This document shows, in pieces, positions 18,543 to 27,840 of a stretch of 64,000 bases of DNA (positions are counted from its first letter, which is position 1; every line of letters starts with the position of its first letter). The DNA comes from Holophagaceae bacterium. GTDB lineage: Bacteria > Acidobacteriota > Holophagae > Holophagales > Holophagaceae. The translations under genes and the position numbers were made by a program. A model generated the notes under the pieces. It saw only the letters and a list, made by a program, of their open reading frames with translations, did not search any database and was not told where the DNA came from. The stretch covers positions 1-64,000 of the forward strand of contig JANYBM010000140.1 of assembly GCA_025361125.1 (NCBI GenBank), read 5' to 3'.

Positions 18543-18619
18543 TGGTCTGTGGGCATTCGACTTTCGACACTCGACTTTCGACTCTCGACTTTCGGCGTTC
18601 GACCCTGAAGTATGGACAT
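18543..18619. repeat. Heptanucleotide tandem repeat, best-preserved copy (consensus tcgactt)
   Basis: tggtctg tgggcat tcgactt tcgacac tcgactt tcgactc tcgactt tcggcgt tcgaccc tgaagta tggacat, ending at the pyk stop codon. Confidence 0.85.
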
Positions 18620-20040
18620 TAAAATCCCATCACCTTCATCGTGTTGGTGCTACCGCTTTTCCATAGGGGCAGGCCCATGGTCATGACGATCTGGTCGCCG
18701 GGGTTCAATTCGTGATGCGCCAGGAGGAGTTCACGAAGGGCTTCCACCATCTCATCAGAGCTTTCCACGCGTGGAATGATGAGGGCCTTCACGCCCCTAA
18801 GCAACCCCATGCGGCGGGCGCTGGAAAGGTCCGTGGTGGCGCCCAGCACGGGTATCTTGCCCGCCAGCCTAGAAACCATGCGCGCGCTGCCGCCCCCTTC
18901 AGTGAAGGCCACGATCCAGCGGGCCTGAATTTCCTCAGCGGTCCGGCAGGCGGAAAAAGCCACGGAAATATCGGCTCGACCATGGATTTTCGTGGCCAGT
19001 TCCCGTTGAATGGAATCCGTACCGCGCTGTTGCTGGAAGTCTGCTTCAAGGGCGATGCGGACGAGCCACTGCACCGCCTCCACGGGGTATTGGCCCGTGG
19101 CGCTTTCAGCGCTGAGCATCACCGCATCGGTGCCATCCCAGATGGCGTTGGCTACATCGCTGGCCTCGGCTCTGGTGGGCTGCGGATTTGTAATCATGGA
19201 CTCGAGCATTTGCGTGGCCGTGATGACGGGTTTCAGGGCTTTGCGCGCGGCGCGGATGATGCGCTTCTGAAGCCCCGGAACGCGTTCCACGCCAAGTTCT
19301 ACGCCCAGATCTCCACGGGCCACCATGACCCCCCAGGAGACCTCGAGAATATCTTCCAGATGGGCCAGAGCCAGGGGATGCTCGATCTTGGCGATGATCG
19401 GCTGCGAGCCGCCGTGCTGCTTGATGATGTCCTGCAATTGCCGGACATCCTGGGGGCCGCGCACGAAGCTTTGGGCGAATAAATCCACGTCGTACCTGAC
19501 GCCCCATTCAATATCAGCAAGATCCTTTTCCGTCAGAGGATCCATCGCCACATCGAGGCCCACCGGGTGTATTCCTTTCCGGGCTTTCAGGAGTCCACCC
19601 ACCAGCACCTTCGTCGTCACCTGGGCCCCCGTGGACTGGATGACCTCAAGCTTCAGTGCACCGTCATCCAGCAACCAGATCTGGCCTGGTTTGGCCGCTT
19701 CAAAAAGTTCGGGGTGGGGTAAGGGTGCGGCCCAGGCAAAGCCAATGGGGGTGGGCATTGCTGGAGGATACAATACCCCGACACTGCCCACTTCCAACAA
19801 CACTGGCTCGTCCAGCAAGCCAATGCGCCATTTGGGGCCTTGAAGGTCCAGAAATATTGGAATATGACGGCCCAGCTCCACCCCAAGCGCTCGGACCGCG
19901 GAGAGTACTTGCGCCCTGGATTCAGGATCACCATGACTTGCATTGAGTCGAACAGCATCAGCTTCCAACAAAATTTCCCGTAACTTTGAGGAATCCTGCA
20001 GTGCTGGACCCATGGTTATGACGATCTTGGTTTTGCGCAT
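18619..20040 (-). CDS. pyk: Pyruvate kinase
   Basis: 473 aa; MRKTKIVITMGPALQ, IAKIEHPLALAHLEDIL, VMVARGDLGVELG, KPVITATQMLESMI, RAEASDVANAIWDGTDAVMLSAESATGQYPVEAV. Confidence 0.93.
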   Translation of the reverse strand: MRKTKIVITMGPALQDSSKLREILLEADAVRLNASHGDPESRAQVLSAVRALGVELGRHIPIFLDLQGPKWRIGLLDEPVLLEVGSVGVLYPPAMPTPIGFAWAAPLPHPELFEAAKPGQIWLLDDGALKLEVIQSTGAQVTTKVLVGGLLKARKGIHPVGLDVAMDPLTEKDLADIEWGVRYDVDLFAQSFVRGPQDVRQLQDIIKQHGGSQPIIAKIEHPLALAHLEDILEVSWGVMVARGDLGVELGVERVPGLQKRIIRAARKALKPVITATQMLESMITNPQPTRAEASDVANAIWDGTDAVMLSAESATGQYPVEAVQWLVRIALEADFQQQRGTDSIQRELATKIHGRADISVAFSACRTAEEIQARWIVAFTEGGGSARMVSRLAGKIPVLGATTDLSSARRMGLLRGVKALIIPRVESSDEMVEALRELLLAHHELNPGDQIVMTMGLPLWKSGSTNTMKVMGF

Positions 20041-20185
20041 GGAGAAGGCCTTTCAATCCACAAGTATTCCACAGGCTTTTCCACAGCGCCGATCCCAAAA
20101 CCTGCCGGCCCTTTAAAAAACTGGCTATGCATCACCCTGAAAGCAATGCTACAACCTTGAACTCTTCTCATTGTGGAGTACTGGA

Positions 20186-20410
20186 ATGCGAGAACAGCTG
20201 CGGAGCCTCGTGGCAGAGATGGTGCACAAGGGTATCCCCTTCGAGATGGCCAAGCGGGAATTCGAGCGGACCTATCTCGAAGAAGTTCTCAGTTCTCATG
20301 AAGGCAACCAGAGCGCTGCGGCCCGGCATTTGGGGATTCATCGGAATACCTTTTCCAAAAAACTGGAAGCCCCTCCTGTGCGCCTCCGCCGCGTGACCTT
20401 GGCAAGTTGA
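20186..20410 (+). CDS. Stand-alone Fis-type HTH protein
   Basis: MREQLRSLVAEMVHKGIPFEMAKREFERTYLEEVLSSHEGNQSAAARHLGIHRNTFSKKLE matches the NtrC-type C-terminal Fis helix-turn-helix. Confidence 0.8.
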   Translation: MREQLRSLVAEMVHKGIPFEMAKREFERTYLEEVLSSHEGNQSAAARHLGIHRNTFSKKLEAPPVRLRRVTLAS

Positions 20411-20478
20411 TTTCGAACCCAGCCTGAATCCTTTTGGCGAGTGGAGTACGCTAAAATGCGTCAAGCCTGGAGGTTCGC

Positions 20479-21483
20479 ATGAAGAAACTTGCTATCAACG
20501 GTCTGGGTCGAATTGGCCGCCTTGTGCTGCGGCAATTGATCAAGAATCCGCATGTGCAGGTGGTCGCGGTGAACGATCTCACCGACGCGGCCACCTTGGC
20601 GCATCTCATGAAACACGACTCGGTGCACGGCACCGCGGATTTTCCTGTGGCGGCCGATGGCGATTTTCTGGTTCTGGATGGAAAGCGCATACGCGTTTAC
20701 GCGGAAAAGGATCCCCACCTCATTCCCTTCGCTACGCTTGGCGCGCAAGTCGTGCTGGAGTGCACTGGCCTTTTCACGAAGAAACAAACCGCCTCCGCCC
20801 ATATCCAGGGCAGCGTGAGCCACGTCATCATAAGTTCCCCCGCTGACGATGCCGATCGCACGGTCGTCATGGGCATCAACGATACCGAAATAGATGTCAC
20901 AAAAGAGACGGTACTGTCGAATGCCAGCTGCACCACAAATTGTCTGGCCCCAATGGTGCAGGTGCTGGATCAGGCTTTCGGTATCGAGTTCGGACTGATG
21001 ACCACCATCCACAGCTACACCAACGATCAGCGCATTCTCGATCTGCCCCACAAAGACCTGCGCCGGGCCAGGGCCGCCGCGCTTTCCATGATCCCCACCA
21101 GCACGGGGGCAGCGAAAGCCATAGGGCTCGTGATGCCCCATCTCAAGGGCAAACTGGATGGCGTGGCAGTAAGGGTTCCCACCGCCGACGTGAGCCTCAC
21201 GGATCTCACCGCGACACTCAAAATGGATGCGTCCAAGGATACTGTGAACGCAGCCTTCAAAAAGGCCAGCCTTGAAGGTCCGTTGGCGCCTTACCTGGAC
21301 TACCTGGAAGAAGAGCTCGTCAGTGTCGATCTCATCGGTTGCCCCGCCAGCTGCAGCTTCGACCCCTACCTTACCAAGGCGCTCGGCCCGCGCATGGTCA
21401 AAGTCTTTGGCTGGTATGACAATGAATGGGGCTACTCTGCCAGGCTCATGGATCTCTGTATGCATGTGCTGGATAAACTTTAG
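20479..21483 (+). CDS. gap: Glyceraldehyde-3-phosphate dehydrogenase
   Basis: KKLAINGLGRIGRLVLRQL, SNASCTTNCLAPMVQVLD, PTSTGAAKAIGLVMPHLKGKLDGVAVRVPT, WYDNEWGYSARLMDL. Confidence 0.95.
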   Translation: MKKLAINGLGRIGRLVLRQLIKNPHVQVVAVNDLTDAATLAHLMKHDSVHGTADFPVAADGDFLVLDGKRIRVYAEKDPHLIPFATLGAQVVLECTGLFTKKQTASAHIQGSVSHVIISSPADDADRTVVMGINDTEIDVTKETVLSNASCTTNCLAPMVQVLDQAFGIEFGLMTTIHSYTNDQRILDLPHKDLRRARAAALSMIPTSTGAAKAIGLVMPHLKGKLDGVAVRVPTADVSLTDLTATLKMDASKDTVNAAFKKASLEGPLAPYLDYLEEELVSVDLIGCPASCSFDPYLTKALGPRMVKVFGWYDNEWGYSARLMDLCMHVLDKL

Positions 21484-21488
21484 CGCGC

Positions 21489-22517
21489 ATGATTGCAGTC
21501 AACGGCTTGGGCCGCATTGGAAGGCTGGTGGTGCAGCGTCTGGCGATGACTGCGCCGGAGCGCCTTTGTGCCTTGAATGACCCAGCGGACCTGCAGACCC
21601 TGCTTCATCTTCTGCGCCACGATTCTATCCATGGCCCCAGTTCCTTGCCCATGGCAGGCCTAACGCGAAATGGCCGCGATTGGCTTCGCATCGCGGACCT
21701 GGAGCTTCCGCTCTTCCATGAACTGGAACCTGGCAATATTCCTTTCGACAATTTTGGCGCAACCTTGGTGGTGGAGGCGTCGGGCCGATTCACGGGGCGC
21801 GAGGCAGCCTCGCGGCATCTAAAAGGCGACGTGAAGCACGTCATCATCTCGGCTCCAAGCACCGACGCCGATATCACAATCATCGCCCCCGTGAATTTCC
21901 ATGCCCTTGACCTCAAGCGGCATCAAATAATCAGCAACGCCAGCTGCACGGCCCACGCCACCGCTCCAATGTTGCAGGTGTTGGAAAAAACTTTTGGCAT
22001 CGATGTCGCGGGTATGAGCACCGTCCATGTAGTGACCAACGACCAGCGTCTCGCCGATGCACCCCACAAGGATCTTCGCCGCGCCCGCCATGCCTTCCAG
22101 AGCATCATTCCCACCACATCTTCGGCCTTCCAAGCCTTGCACCGCGTCCTGCCAGAATTGCCTAGCGGGTTTGGCGGCTTCGCCCTGCGAGTGCCAACGC
22201 TCAGCGTGAATCTGGTGGACATCACCGCCACCCTGAAGCGCGATCTGACGGTGGAATCCGTGAATCGGGCCTTCCTGAATGCCGCCAAGACACACCGCTG
22301 GCGAGGTTTTCTAGATATCTCCGAACCAGACTGCGTGAGCCTTGATTTCAGCGGCCGCACCGAAAGCGTGGTGATGGATCTTGGCCTAACGCATGTGCTC
22401 GGCAATCGTTTCGTGAAGGTCTTCGGCTGGCACGACAACGAGACCGGCTACGCCGAACGGCTGATGGAGCTGGTGTTGCATATCAGTCAGCAAAACGCCA
22501 TACCCGCACATCACTGA
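21489..22517 (+). CDS. Second, divergent glyceraldehyde-3-phosphate dehydrogenase-like protein
   Basis: 342 aa; MIAVNGLGRIGRLVVQRL, SNASCTAHATAPMLQVLEKTFGI, MSTVHVVTNDQRLADAPHKDLRRAR, WHDNETGYAERLMEL. Starts 5 bp after the first gap gene. Confidence 0.85.
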   Translation: MIAVNGLGRIGRLVVQRLAMTAPERLCALNDPADLQTLLHLLRHDSIHGPSSLPMAGLTRNGRDWLRIADLELPLFHELEPGNIPFDNFGATLVVEASGRFTGREAASRHLKGDVKHVIISAPSTDADITIIAPVNFHALDLKRHQIISNASCTAHATAPMLQVLEKTFGIDVAGMSTVHVVTNDQRLADAPHKDLRRARHAFQSIIPTTSSAFQALHRVLPELPSGFGGFALRVPTLSVNLVDITATLKRDLTVESVNRAFLNAAKTHRWRGFLDISEPDCVSLDFSGRTESVVMDLGLTHVLGNRFVKVFGWHDNETGYAERLMELVLHISQQNAIPAHH

Positions 22518-22947
22518 GTCGCTCCAGCACGGCTCGAATCACTTCTGGGGCGGCGTCTCCATAGCTTCGGACCTGGGCTTGACCTTTGGCGGCCAGGTGA
22601 ACCACATGAACTGACGCGCCATCTTCGAAAGCCGGGTGCTGGGCCAGAGGTCGCGCCAGGGATTCCAGGTCCAGGGTGTTCAACCATTGCTGCGGCAAAG
22701 GTGCTGTTCGCGCACCGGGGATCAGTGAACCCACTTCACGCGCCTGGAGCAGCACGAGGTGCCGCTTCCCCTTCTGTACCCCCAACCAGCTCAGAAACGG
22801 CGGCAGGGACCCAAACCCAATGCCTCCCTTGCGTGCTTCGGGCCAAGCATGAAGCTGTCTCACATCGAGCCGATCCGCCACTTCCATGGCCAGCCGCGCG
22901 AGATCCGGTTGAAGGGGCAGCACCCAGGGCTCGATTTGCAGATTCAT
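22483..22947 (-). CDS. Conserved hypothetical protein
   Basis: 154 aa ORF overlapping the UbiA start by 4 bp and convergent with gap2 (35 bp overlap). Confidence 0.6.
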   Translation of the reverse strand: MNLQIEPWVLPLQPDLARLAMEVADRLDVRQLHAWPEARKGGIGFGSLPPFLSWLGVQKGKRHLVLLQAREVGSLIPGARTAPLPQQWLNTLDLESLARPLAQHPAFEDGASVHVVHLAAKGQAQVRSYGDAAPEVIRAVLERLSDVRVWRFAD

Positions 22948-23834
22948 GCCGCCCCACTAAATCGAATCAGCAACCATTCAATGAAGTGGCCGCTGAAAAA
23001 GACCAGCCCCACTAGGCTATTCATGGTGAAGAAAGCTTGGTTGAGATTGTCCAGGTTGCCTCTCCTAACAAGCCACTGCTCCCTGACAAGAATGCCCGCT
23101 ACCACCAGCCATGCCAGCCATGGAAAGAGGTGGACCCCCAGCTCATGATTGAATACGCCCCAAAGCACGAGGGCGACGATATGCAGCCATCGCGAAAGCC
23201 ACAGAGACCAGTGTGTGCCTAGTTTTGCGGGGACCGAGTGCAACCTTCTCTCCCGATCAAAATCCTGATCCTGCAAGGCATACAAAATATCGAACCCAGC
23301 AGTCCAGCAAAGCACGCCTCCAGCTAACAACCAGGCAGGCATGGCAATGCCATTCGTAATGGCGATCCAGGCCCCTAACGGCGCACCGGAAAGGGAAAGG
23401 CCGAGCACCACATGAGCGAGCGCGGTGAACCGCTTGCAGAGTGAATAGCCCAGGATGATGATGAGAGCCAGCGGGGAGAGTTGCCAACACAGAGGCCCAA
23501 GCGCCCCAGCGGCTACGCCAAAAAGGGCCGTACCGAGCCCAAGTATCAACCAAGCGGTCCATCTGGGGACACGGCCCGCAGGCAAGGCACGCATGGAGGT
23601 CCGGGGATTTTCAGCATCCAAATCTTCATCTACCAGCCGATTAAAGGTCATGGCCGCCGTCCTCGCCCCCACCATCGCCACGATGATCCAGATAATCGTG
23701 CGAAGGGGTGGTAACCCTTGAGCCGCCGCCAATGCCGACAGGAAGGCGAAGGGCAACGCGAACACCGTATGTTCGAATTTTATCATTTCAAAAGATTCTC
23801 GTAAATAATATAAATGATTATTTTTAAACATCAA
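22944..23834 (-). CDS. UbiA-family prenyltransferase (4-hydroxybenzoate polyprenyltransferase-like / MqnP-like)
   Basis: FNRLVDEDLDAENPRTSMRALPAGRV (NDxxDxxxD-type motif) and DILYALQDQDFDRERRLHSVPAKLG (second Asp motif). Confidence 0.88.
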   Translation of the reverse strand: MMFKNNHLYYLRESFEMIKFEHTVFALPFAFLSALAAAQGLPPLRTIIWIIVAMVGARTAAMTFNRLVDEDLDAENPRTSMRALPAGRVPRWTAWLILGLGTALFGVAAGALGPLCWQLSPLALIIILGYSLCKRFTALAHVVLGLSLSGAPLGAWIAITNGIAMPAWLLAGGVLCWTAGFDILYALQDQDFDRERRLHSVPAKLGTHWSLWLSRWLHIVALVLWGVFNHELGVHLFPWLAWLVVAGILVREQWLVRRGNLDNLNQAFFTMNSLVGLVFFSGHFIEWLLIRFSGAA

Positions 23835-24190
23835 TAAATACCTTTTTATTGTGCCCCTTTGAGCCGCCCACTGGAAATGGGTGAAGCCTTACTTGGCAAC
23901 CCTTTGCTAAGGTCGAAATCATCAACTTGAGTGCTCCGGAAGGTCGCATTGGGTTCTCAGGATTCATGATTCAAGCGAGGATGAGTCATGCGAGGGCAAT
24001 ACATTGAAGCCTCGCTGTTCTAAGTATCTCACCAGCCCTGGCGCCGGGACCTTTTCTGATGGGGCATGGCGCAAGTGGAACGGGAAATAGGTCCGTTGTT
24101 TGAAGTGTGCCTTTCAATGCTGAAGGCGTAAACTGATGTGCAAGAATTCTTTTGTTTCCCGAAAATTCCCCATTTTTTTTTGGCGGCAGC

Positions 24191-24982
24191 ATGAATCCTT
24201 ATGAGGCACTTCAGATAAGCCCCGACGCTTCCGCCGAAGAAATAATGGCCGCCTATTTACGATTGGCCCAACAATGGCATCCCGACCGCTTCACAGGTGC
24301 GGAAAAGCTGGAAGCAGCCATGCGATATAGAGAATTGGCTGCGGCCTTCACGCAGCTGAAAGGCGTTGGGCGGCCCCAAGCCCAGCCCCCTGCCACTGCT
24401 CCGATCGCCTTGCAAAGCCCCGCACCCAGAATTGAACCAGGCCCCTCGGTGAATGCCGGTTCCCCTGCCCCTGTTGTTTTTGAATCCCAAAAAATTCGGA
24501 TCCAAACCGAAGCTGAGATAGCCGATGCGGCCCCCCGAAGTGAGCAGCCCCTGTTCGTAAAGGCCAAAGCCGCTTTGGAGAATGGTCAACACCAGAACGC
24601 TTTGGAAAACATCACAGAAGCCATCCGACTGGATCCTGAAAAGTACGAAAATTACGCACTTCAAGTCAAGATTCTGGATGCCATGGCTGGAGACAACCGC
24701 GCACTTGTCCAGGCGCTTGAACACTGTTTACGGCTCGATAAAAAGGATGCGGATTCAGCCATCCACATCGCGCAGATCTACCAATCTCTCGGAATGCAGA
24801 CTCGAGCCACACGGTACTGGGAATGGGCCTACAACTTGGCTCCAAAGCATCCATTCTTTGAACAGCAGGAGACTGGTGCCAAGGGCAAGCTCCTGAACAC
24901 CGCCGATGATATCAAAGGCTCCATCAATAGCCTGGTCTCAGACGCCAAGGGCCTGTTCGGGCGCTTCGGAAAAAAGAGCTGA
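24191..24982 (+). CDS. J-domain protein with C-terminal TPR-like region
   Basis: MNPYEALQISPDASAEEIMAAYLRLAQQWHPDRFTG (HPD motif), then TPR-like ALENGQHQNALENITEAIRLDPEKYENYALQVKIL. Confidence 0.82.
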   Translation: MNPYEALQISPDASAEEIMAAYLRLAQQWHPDRFTGAEKLEAAMRYRELAAAFTQLKGVGRPQAQPPATAPIALQSPAPRIEPGPSVNAGSPAPVVFESQKIRIQTEAEIADAAPRSEQPLFVKAKAALENGQHQNALENITEAIRLDPEKYENYALQVKILDAMAGDNRALVQALEHCLRLDKKDADSAIHIAQIYQSLGMQTRATRYWEWAYNLAPKHPFFEQQETGAKGKLLNTADDIKGSINSLVSDAKGLFGRFGKKS

Positions 24983-25007
24983 CTATCGACTATCCAGGAT
25001 GCTCAAT
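24980..25007. repeat. Short heptanucleotide repeat between convergent stops
   Basis: tgactat cgactat ccaggat gctcaat, overlapping the stop codons of both flanking genes. Confidence 0.45.
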
Positions 25008-26883
25008 GCGCTTCGGATTCGCCTTTATGAATTTCGTAAAGACCTTCGATAAGGCCATCGTACATATGATTCACGATTCTTCGCTTGATCTTCAAGCTAG
25101 GAGTCAATGCGCCATTTTCCACCGTCAGCTCATCTGGGACGAGAACGATTTTCTTGATGCGCTCATAATTCGATAGGGTGGCATTCACCTTCTCGATCCG
25201 AGTCATCAGTTTGGCCATGACAATGGGTTGCTCCACGAGCTCCCGGTGGTTGGCGTAGTGCAGGTGTTTATACCCTGCCCATCGCTCCAGAGAATCAAAA
25301 TTCGGCACGATCAGGGCAGTGATGAAATTGCGCTTGTCCCCGATCAGCACTGCTTGGGACACGTACTTGTCGGTTTTCAGTTCATTCTCGATGGGCTGGG
25401 GTGCAATTTTTTTTCCGCCGCTGGTGATGATGAGTTCCTTCTTGCGATCGGTGATCTTCAGTCGGCCGAGTGAATCAAATTCACCGATATCCCCCGTATG
25501 AAAATAGCCCTCTGCGTCGATGGCCTCTGCGGTTGCGGTCGCGTTGTCCCAGTAGCCCAGCATCACATTGGGACCATGGCAGAGAATCTCGCCATCTTCA
25601 GCGATCTTTAGGAAGGGTTTGCCTTCCCACGTATCGTAGAGCGCATGGCCAACGGTACCGGGACCGACCATTCCAAGGCGGTTGGCGGTGATGACCGGGC
25701 TGGTTTCCGTAAGGCCGTAGCCTTCCAGGATCGGTAGACCGATGGCCCAGAAAAACTCCATCACTTTGGGCATCAGGGGGGCGCCGCCGGACACCGCGAA
25801 TCGGATCTGGCCACCGGTGCGAGCTTTGATTTTGGAGAATACGAGCGCCTTTGCCAAAGCAAAGCGGAAACCTAACCAGCCGGTGGGTTCCTTCCCATTG
25901 TAGAGGAGGGGCACGACCTGCTGTCCAATGAGATAAGCCCAGTGAAAAAGCTGATGTTTGGGCCAGCCCGACCCCGCGACGCCATCCATCACTTTGGCGA
26001 AGATCTTCTCGTAAATGCGGGGCACGCTGCAAAGCACTGTAGGCCTGACTTCCATTAAATTTTCGGCCACGGTATTCACGCTTTCAGCGTAATAAATGCT
26101 CGCGCCCATGTGCAGCATCACGAAATGGCCGGCCATTCGCTCGAAAATATGGGTCAGGGGTAGAAATGAAAGGCAACGGTCCCTGGCCTGCACCGGCAAA
26201 ACCTTCAAGGATGCATGCACGTTTGAGACGATGTTGCCATGGCTCAACATGGCACCCTTGGGGTCGGCAGTGGTACCAGAGGTGTAGATCAGCGTCAGCA
26301 GATCATCCGGCTTGCGCTCCAGGCCCCACTGCCGCACCTCGGAGCGTTGGGCTTCCAGGGCTTTGCCCTCTTCCAGGAGTTGAGACCAGGAAAGAATGGT
26401 GTGGCCCTGAACTTCAGGTACCTGCCCTTTCATGAGTACGGCCAATTCCAGGTTGGGTAAGGTCGGCCAAAGCTCCAATACCTTGTCCAGCTGGGTCTCG
26501 TTCGAACAGAAAACCCAGCTTGATTTGGAATTATTCAAAATAAACGCGGCCTGATTGGCAATCAGGGTCGCGTAAATGGTGGCAGTGGGGAGACCCGAAA
26601 TTGCGCATGCATAGTCGGTCATAGCCCATTCGGGGCTGTTTTCCGCGAGGATGGCCACATGGGTTCCGGGGCGCAGCCCGCGTTTATACATGGCCAGGGC
26701 GAGATATTCAACGGATGCCAGCAATTCCTGACTCGAGATCGGGACATAGCTGCCATCTTTTTTGTAGGCCAGAGCGTCCGGCAGGTCATGCTCCACCGCC
26801 GCATAAAATAATTCCGCGATGGTCGTTACAGATTCATTCACCGTGAGGACTCCAACTTGAATGGATGGATGATGTGATGGCAT
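25003..26883 (-). CDS. Long-chain fatty-acid--CoA ligase (AMP-forming)
   Basis: 626 aa; LIYTSGTTADPKGAMLSHGNI, LEGYGLTETSPVITANR, YFHTGDIGEFDSLGRLKITDRKKELIITSGGKKIAP. Confidence 0.93.
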   Translation of the reverse strand: MPSHHPSIQVGVLTVNESVTTIAELFYAAVEHDLPDALAYKKDGSYVPISSQELLASVEYLALAMYKRGLRPGTHVAILAENSPEWAMTDYACAISGLPTATIYATLIANQAAFILNNSKSSWVFCSNETQLDKVLELWPTLPNLELAVLMKGQVPEVQGHTILSWSQLLEEGKALEAQRSEVRQWGLERKPDDLLTLIYTSGTTADPKGAMLSHGNIVSNVHASLKVLPVQARDRCLSFLPLTHIFERMAGHFVMLHMGASIYYAESVNTVAENLMEVRPTVLCSVPRIYEKIFAKVMDGVAGSGWPKHQLFHWAYLIGQQVVPLLYNGKEPTGWLGFRFALAKALVFSKIKARTGGQIRFAVSGGAPLMPKVMEFFWAIGLPILEGYGLTETSPVITANRLGMVGPGTVGHALYDTWEGKPFLKIAEDGEILCHGPNVMLGYWDNATATAEAIDAEGYFHTGDIGEFDSLGRLKITDRKKELIITSGGKKIAPQPIENELKTDKYVSQAVLIGDKRNFITALIVPNFDSLERWAGYKHLHYANHRELVEQPIVMAKLMTRIEKVNATLSNYERIKKIVLVPDELTVENGALTPSLKIKRRIVNHMYDGLIEGLYEIHKGESEAH

Positions 26884-26892
26884 GGTAACAGG

Positions 26893-27807
26893 ATGATCGT
26901 CACTTCTCCGCTAGGTGAAGCGGTTCATGCATTCCACCTGGAACAACGCGCCAGGGGTGTGTCGCCGCACACCGTCCGGGCACAAAAGGGTGACCTGGAA
27001 AAACTCGTTGCTCATGCGCTTCAAGAATCCTGGACTGGATGGGACGTGACCCCGCGCACCCTGCGGCGATTCGCACTGGAGCTGGGCGCGCGAGGCTTGG
27101 ACCCCGCCAGCCAGGCGCGAATTTTATCCACGGCAAGGGGGTTCTTCAGGTGGCTCTGGGATACCGGGCGCATCCCCATGAATCCAGCATCAGGCCTTAG
27201 AAACCCCAAGCAGGCCATCAAGCTGCCAGCTTTTTTGACGGAAGGAGAAAGTGCTTCCTTGCTGGACCTCCCGGTGGCAATGGATTTTTCGTCGGCACGG
27301 CTGCGCTGCCTATTGGAATTGCTTTATGCCTCGGGATTGCGCGTCTCTGAATTGGTGGGGCTGGACCTTCAGGATGTGTTTTTCGAACAGCGGACGCTGC
27401 GTGTGATGGGCAAGGGAAGTAAGGAAAGGCTTGTCCCCTTTCATCCGGAAGCCGCTGAAGTCCTGGAGTGCTATTTGCGTTTCCGGAACAGTCATTTGGG
27501 ATTGAAATCCCTGCCACCCACAGCTGCGATCTTCCTGAATTTGCGCGGTGGACGCCTGACCCCCACCAGCGTCCGGAACCTCTTGCAAAAAGCCATGGAG
27601 GGAGCCGCGCTCAGAGCTCGTATCAGCCCCCATGCCTTGCGCCACAGCTTTGCCTCGCACCTGCTTGCCCACGGCATGGACCTGCGCGCCATCCAGGAGC
27701 TTTTGGGCCACGCCAGCCTGAGTACCACCCAACGCTACACTCACTTGGAGCTTGAACAGCTCTCCAAGACTTACAACTCCGCGCATCCAAGGGCCAAGAA
27801 GTCATGA
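26893..27807 (+). CDS. xerD: Tyrosine recombinase XerC/XerD
   Basis: 304 aa; LLYASGLRVSELVGLDLQDV, GKGSKERLVPFHPEA, SPHALRHSFASHLLAHGMDLRAIQELLGHASLSTTQRYTHL (R-H-R-H-Y catalytic residues). XerC versus XerD not resolved. Confidence 0.9.
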   Translation: MIVTSPLGEAVHAFHLEQRARGVSPHTVRAQKGDLEKLVAHALQESWTGWDVTPRTLRRFALELGARGLDPASQARILSTARGFFRWLWDTGRIPMNPASGLRNPKQAIKLPAFLTEGESASLLDLPVAMDFSSARLRCLLELLYASGLRVSELVGLDLQDVFFEQRTLRVMGKGSKERLVPFHPEAAEVLECYLRFRNSHLGLKSLPPTAAIFLNLRGGRLTPTSVRNLLQKAMEGAALRARISPHALRHSFASHLLAHGMDLRAIQELLGHASLSTTQRYTHLELEQLSKTYNSAHPRAKKS

Positions 27808-27812
27808 TTGAA

Positions 27813-27840
27813 CCTCAGGACTCAGGATTTCTTCCTCAAG
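27813..27840. repeat. Short heptanucleotide repeat between convergent genes
   Basis: cctcagg actcagg atttctt cctcaag, running into the stop at 27836. Confidence 0.45.

Noticed and set aside
18543-18619. Could the heptamer array be a CRISPR?
   Set aside because: Units are 7 bp with no spacers and no cas genes nearby; this is a direct tandem repeat.
18712-19482. 256-aa plus-strand ORF antisense to pyk
   Set aside because: Shadow ORF opposite strong pyruvate kinase motifs.
20461-21465. 334-aa ORF on the minus strand, fully antisense to gap1
   Set aside because: Low-complexity His/Gly-rich shadow translation of a well-supported GAPDH gene; typical of high-GC antisense frames.
26893-27807. Xer-type recombinase considered as an integrase of a mobile island
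   Set aside because: Sequence is of standard XerC/XerD length and motif type, with housekeeping neighbours, no attachment-site repeats and no tRNA gene.
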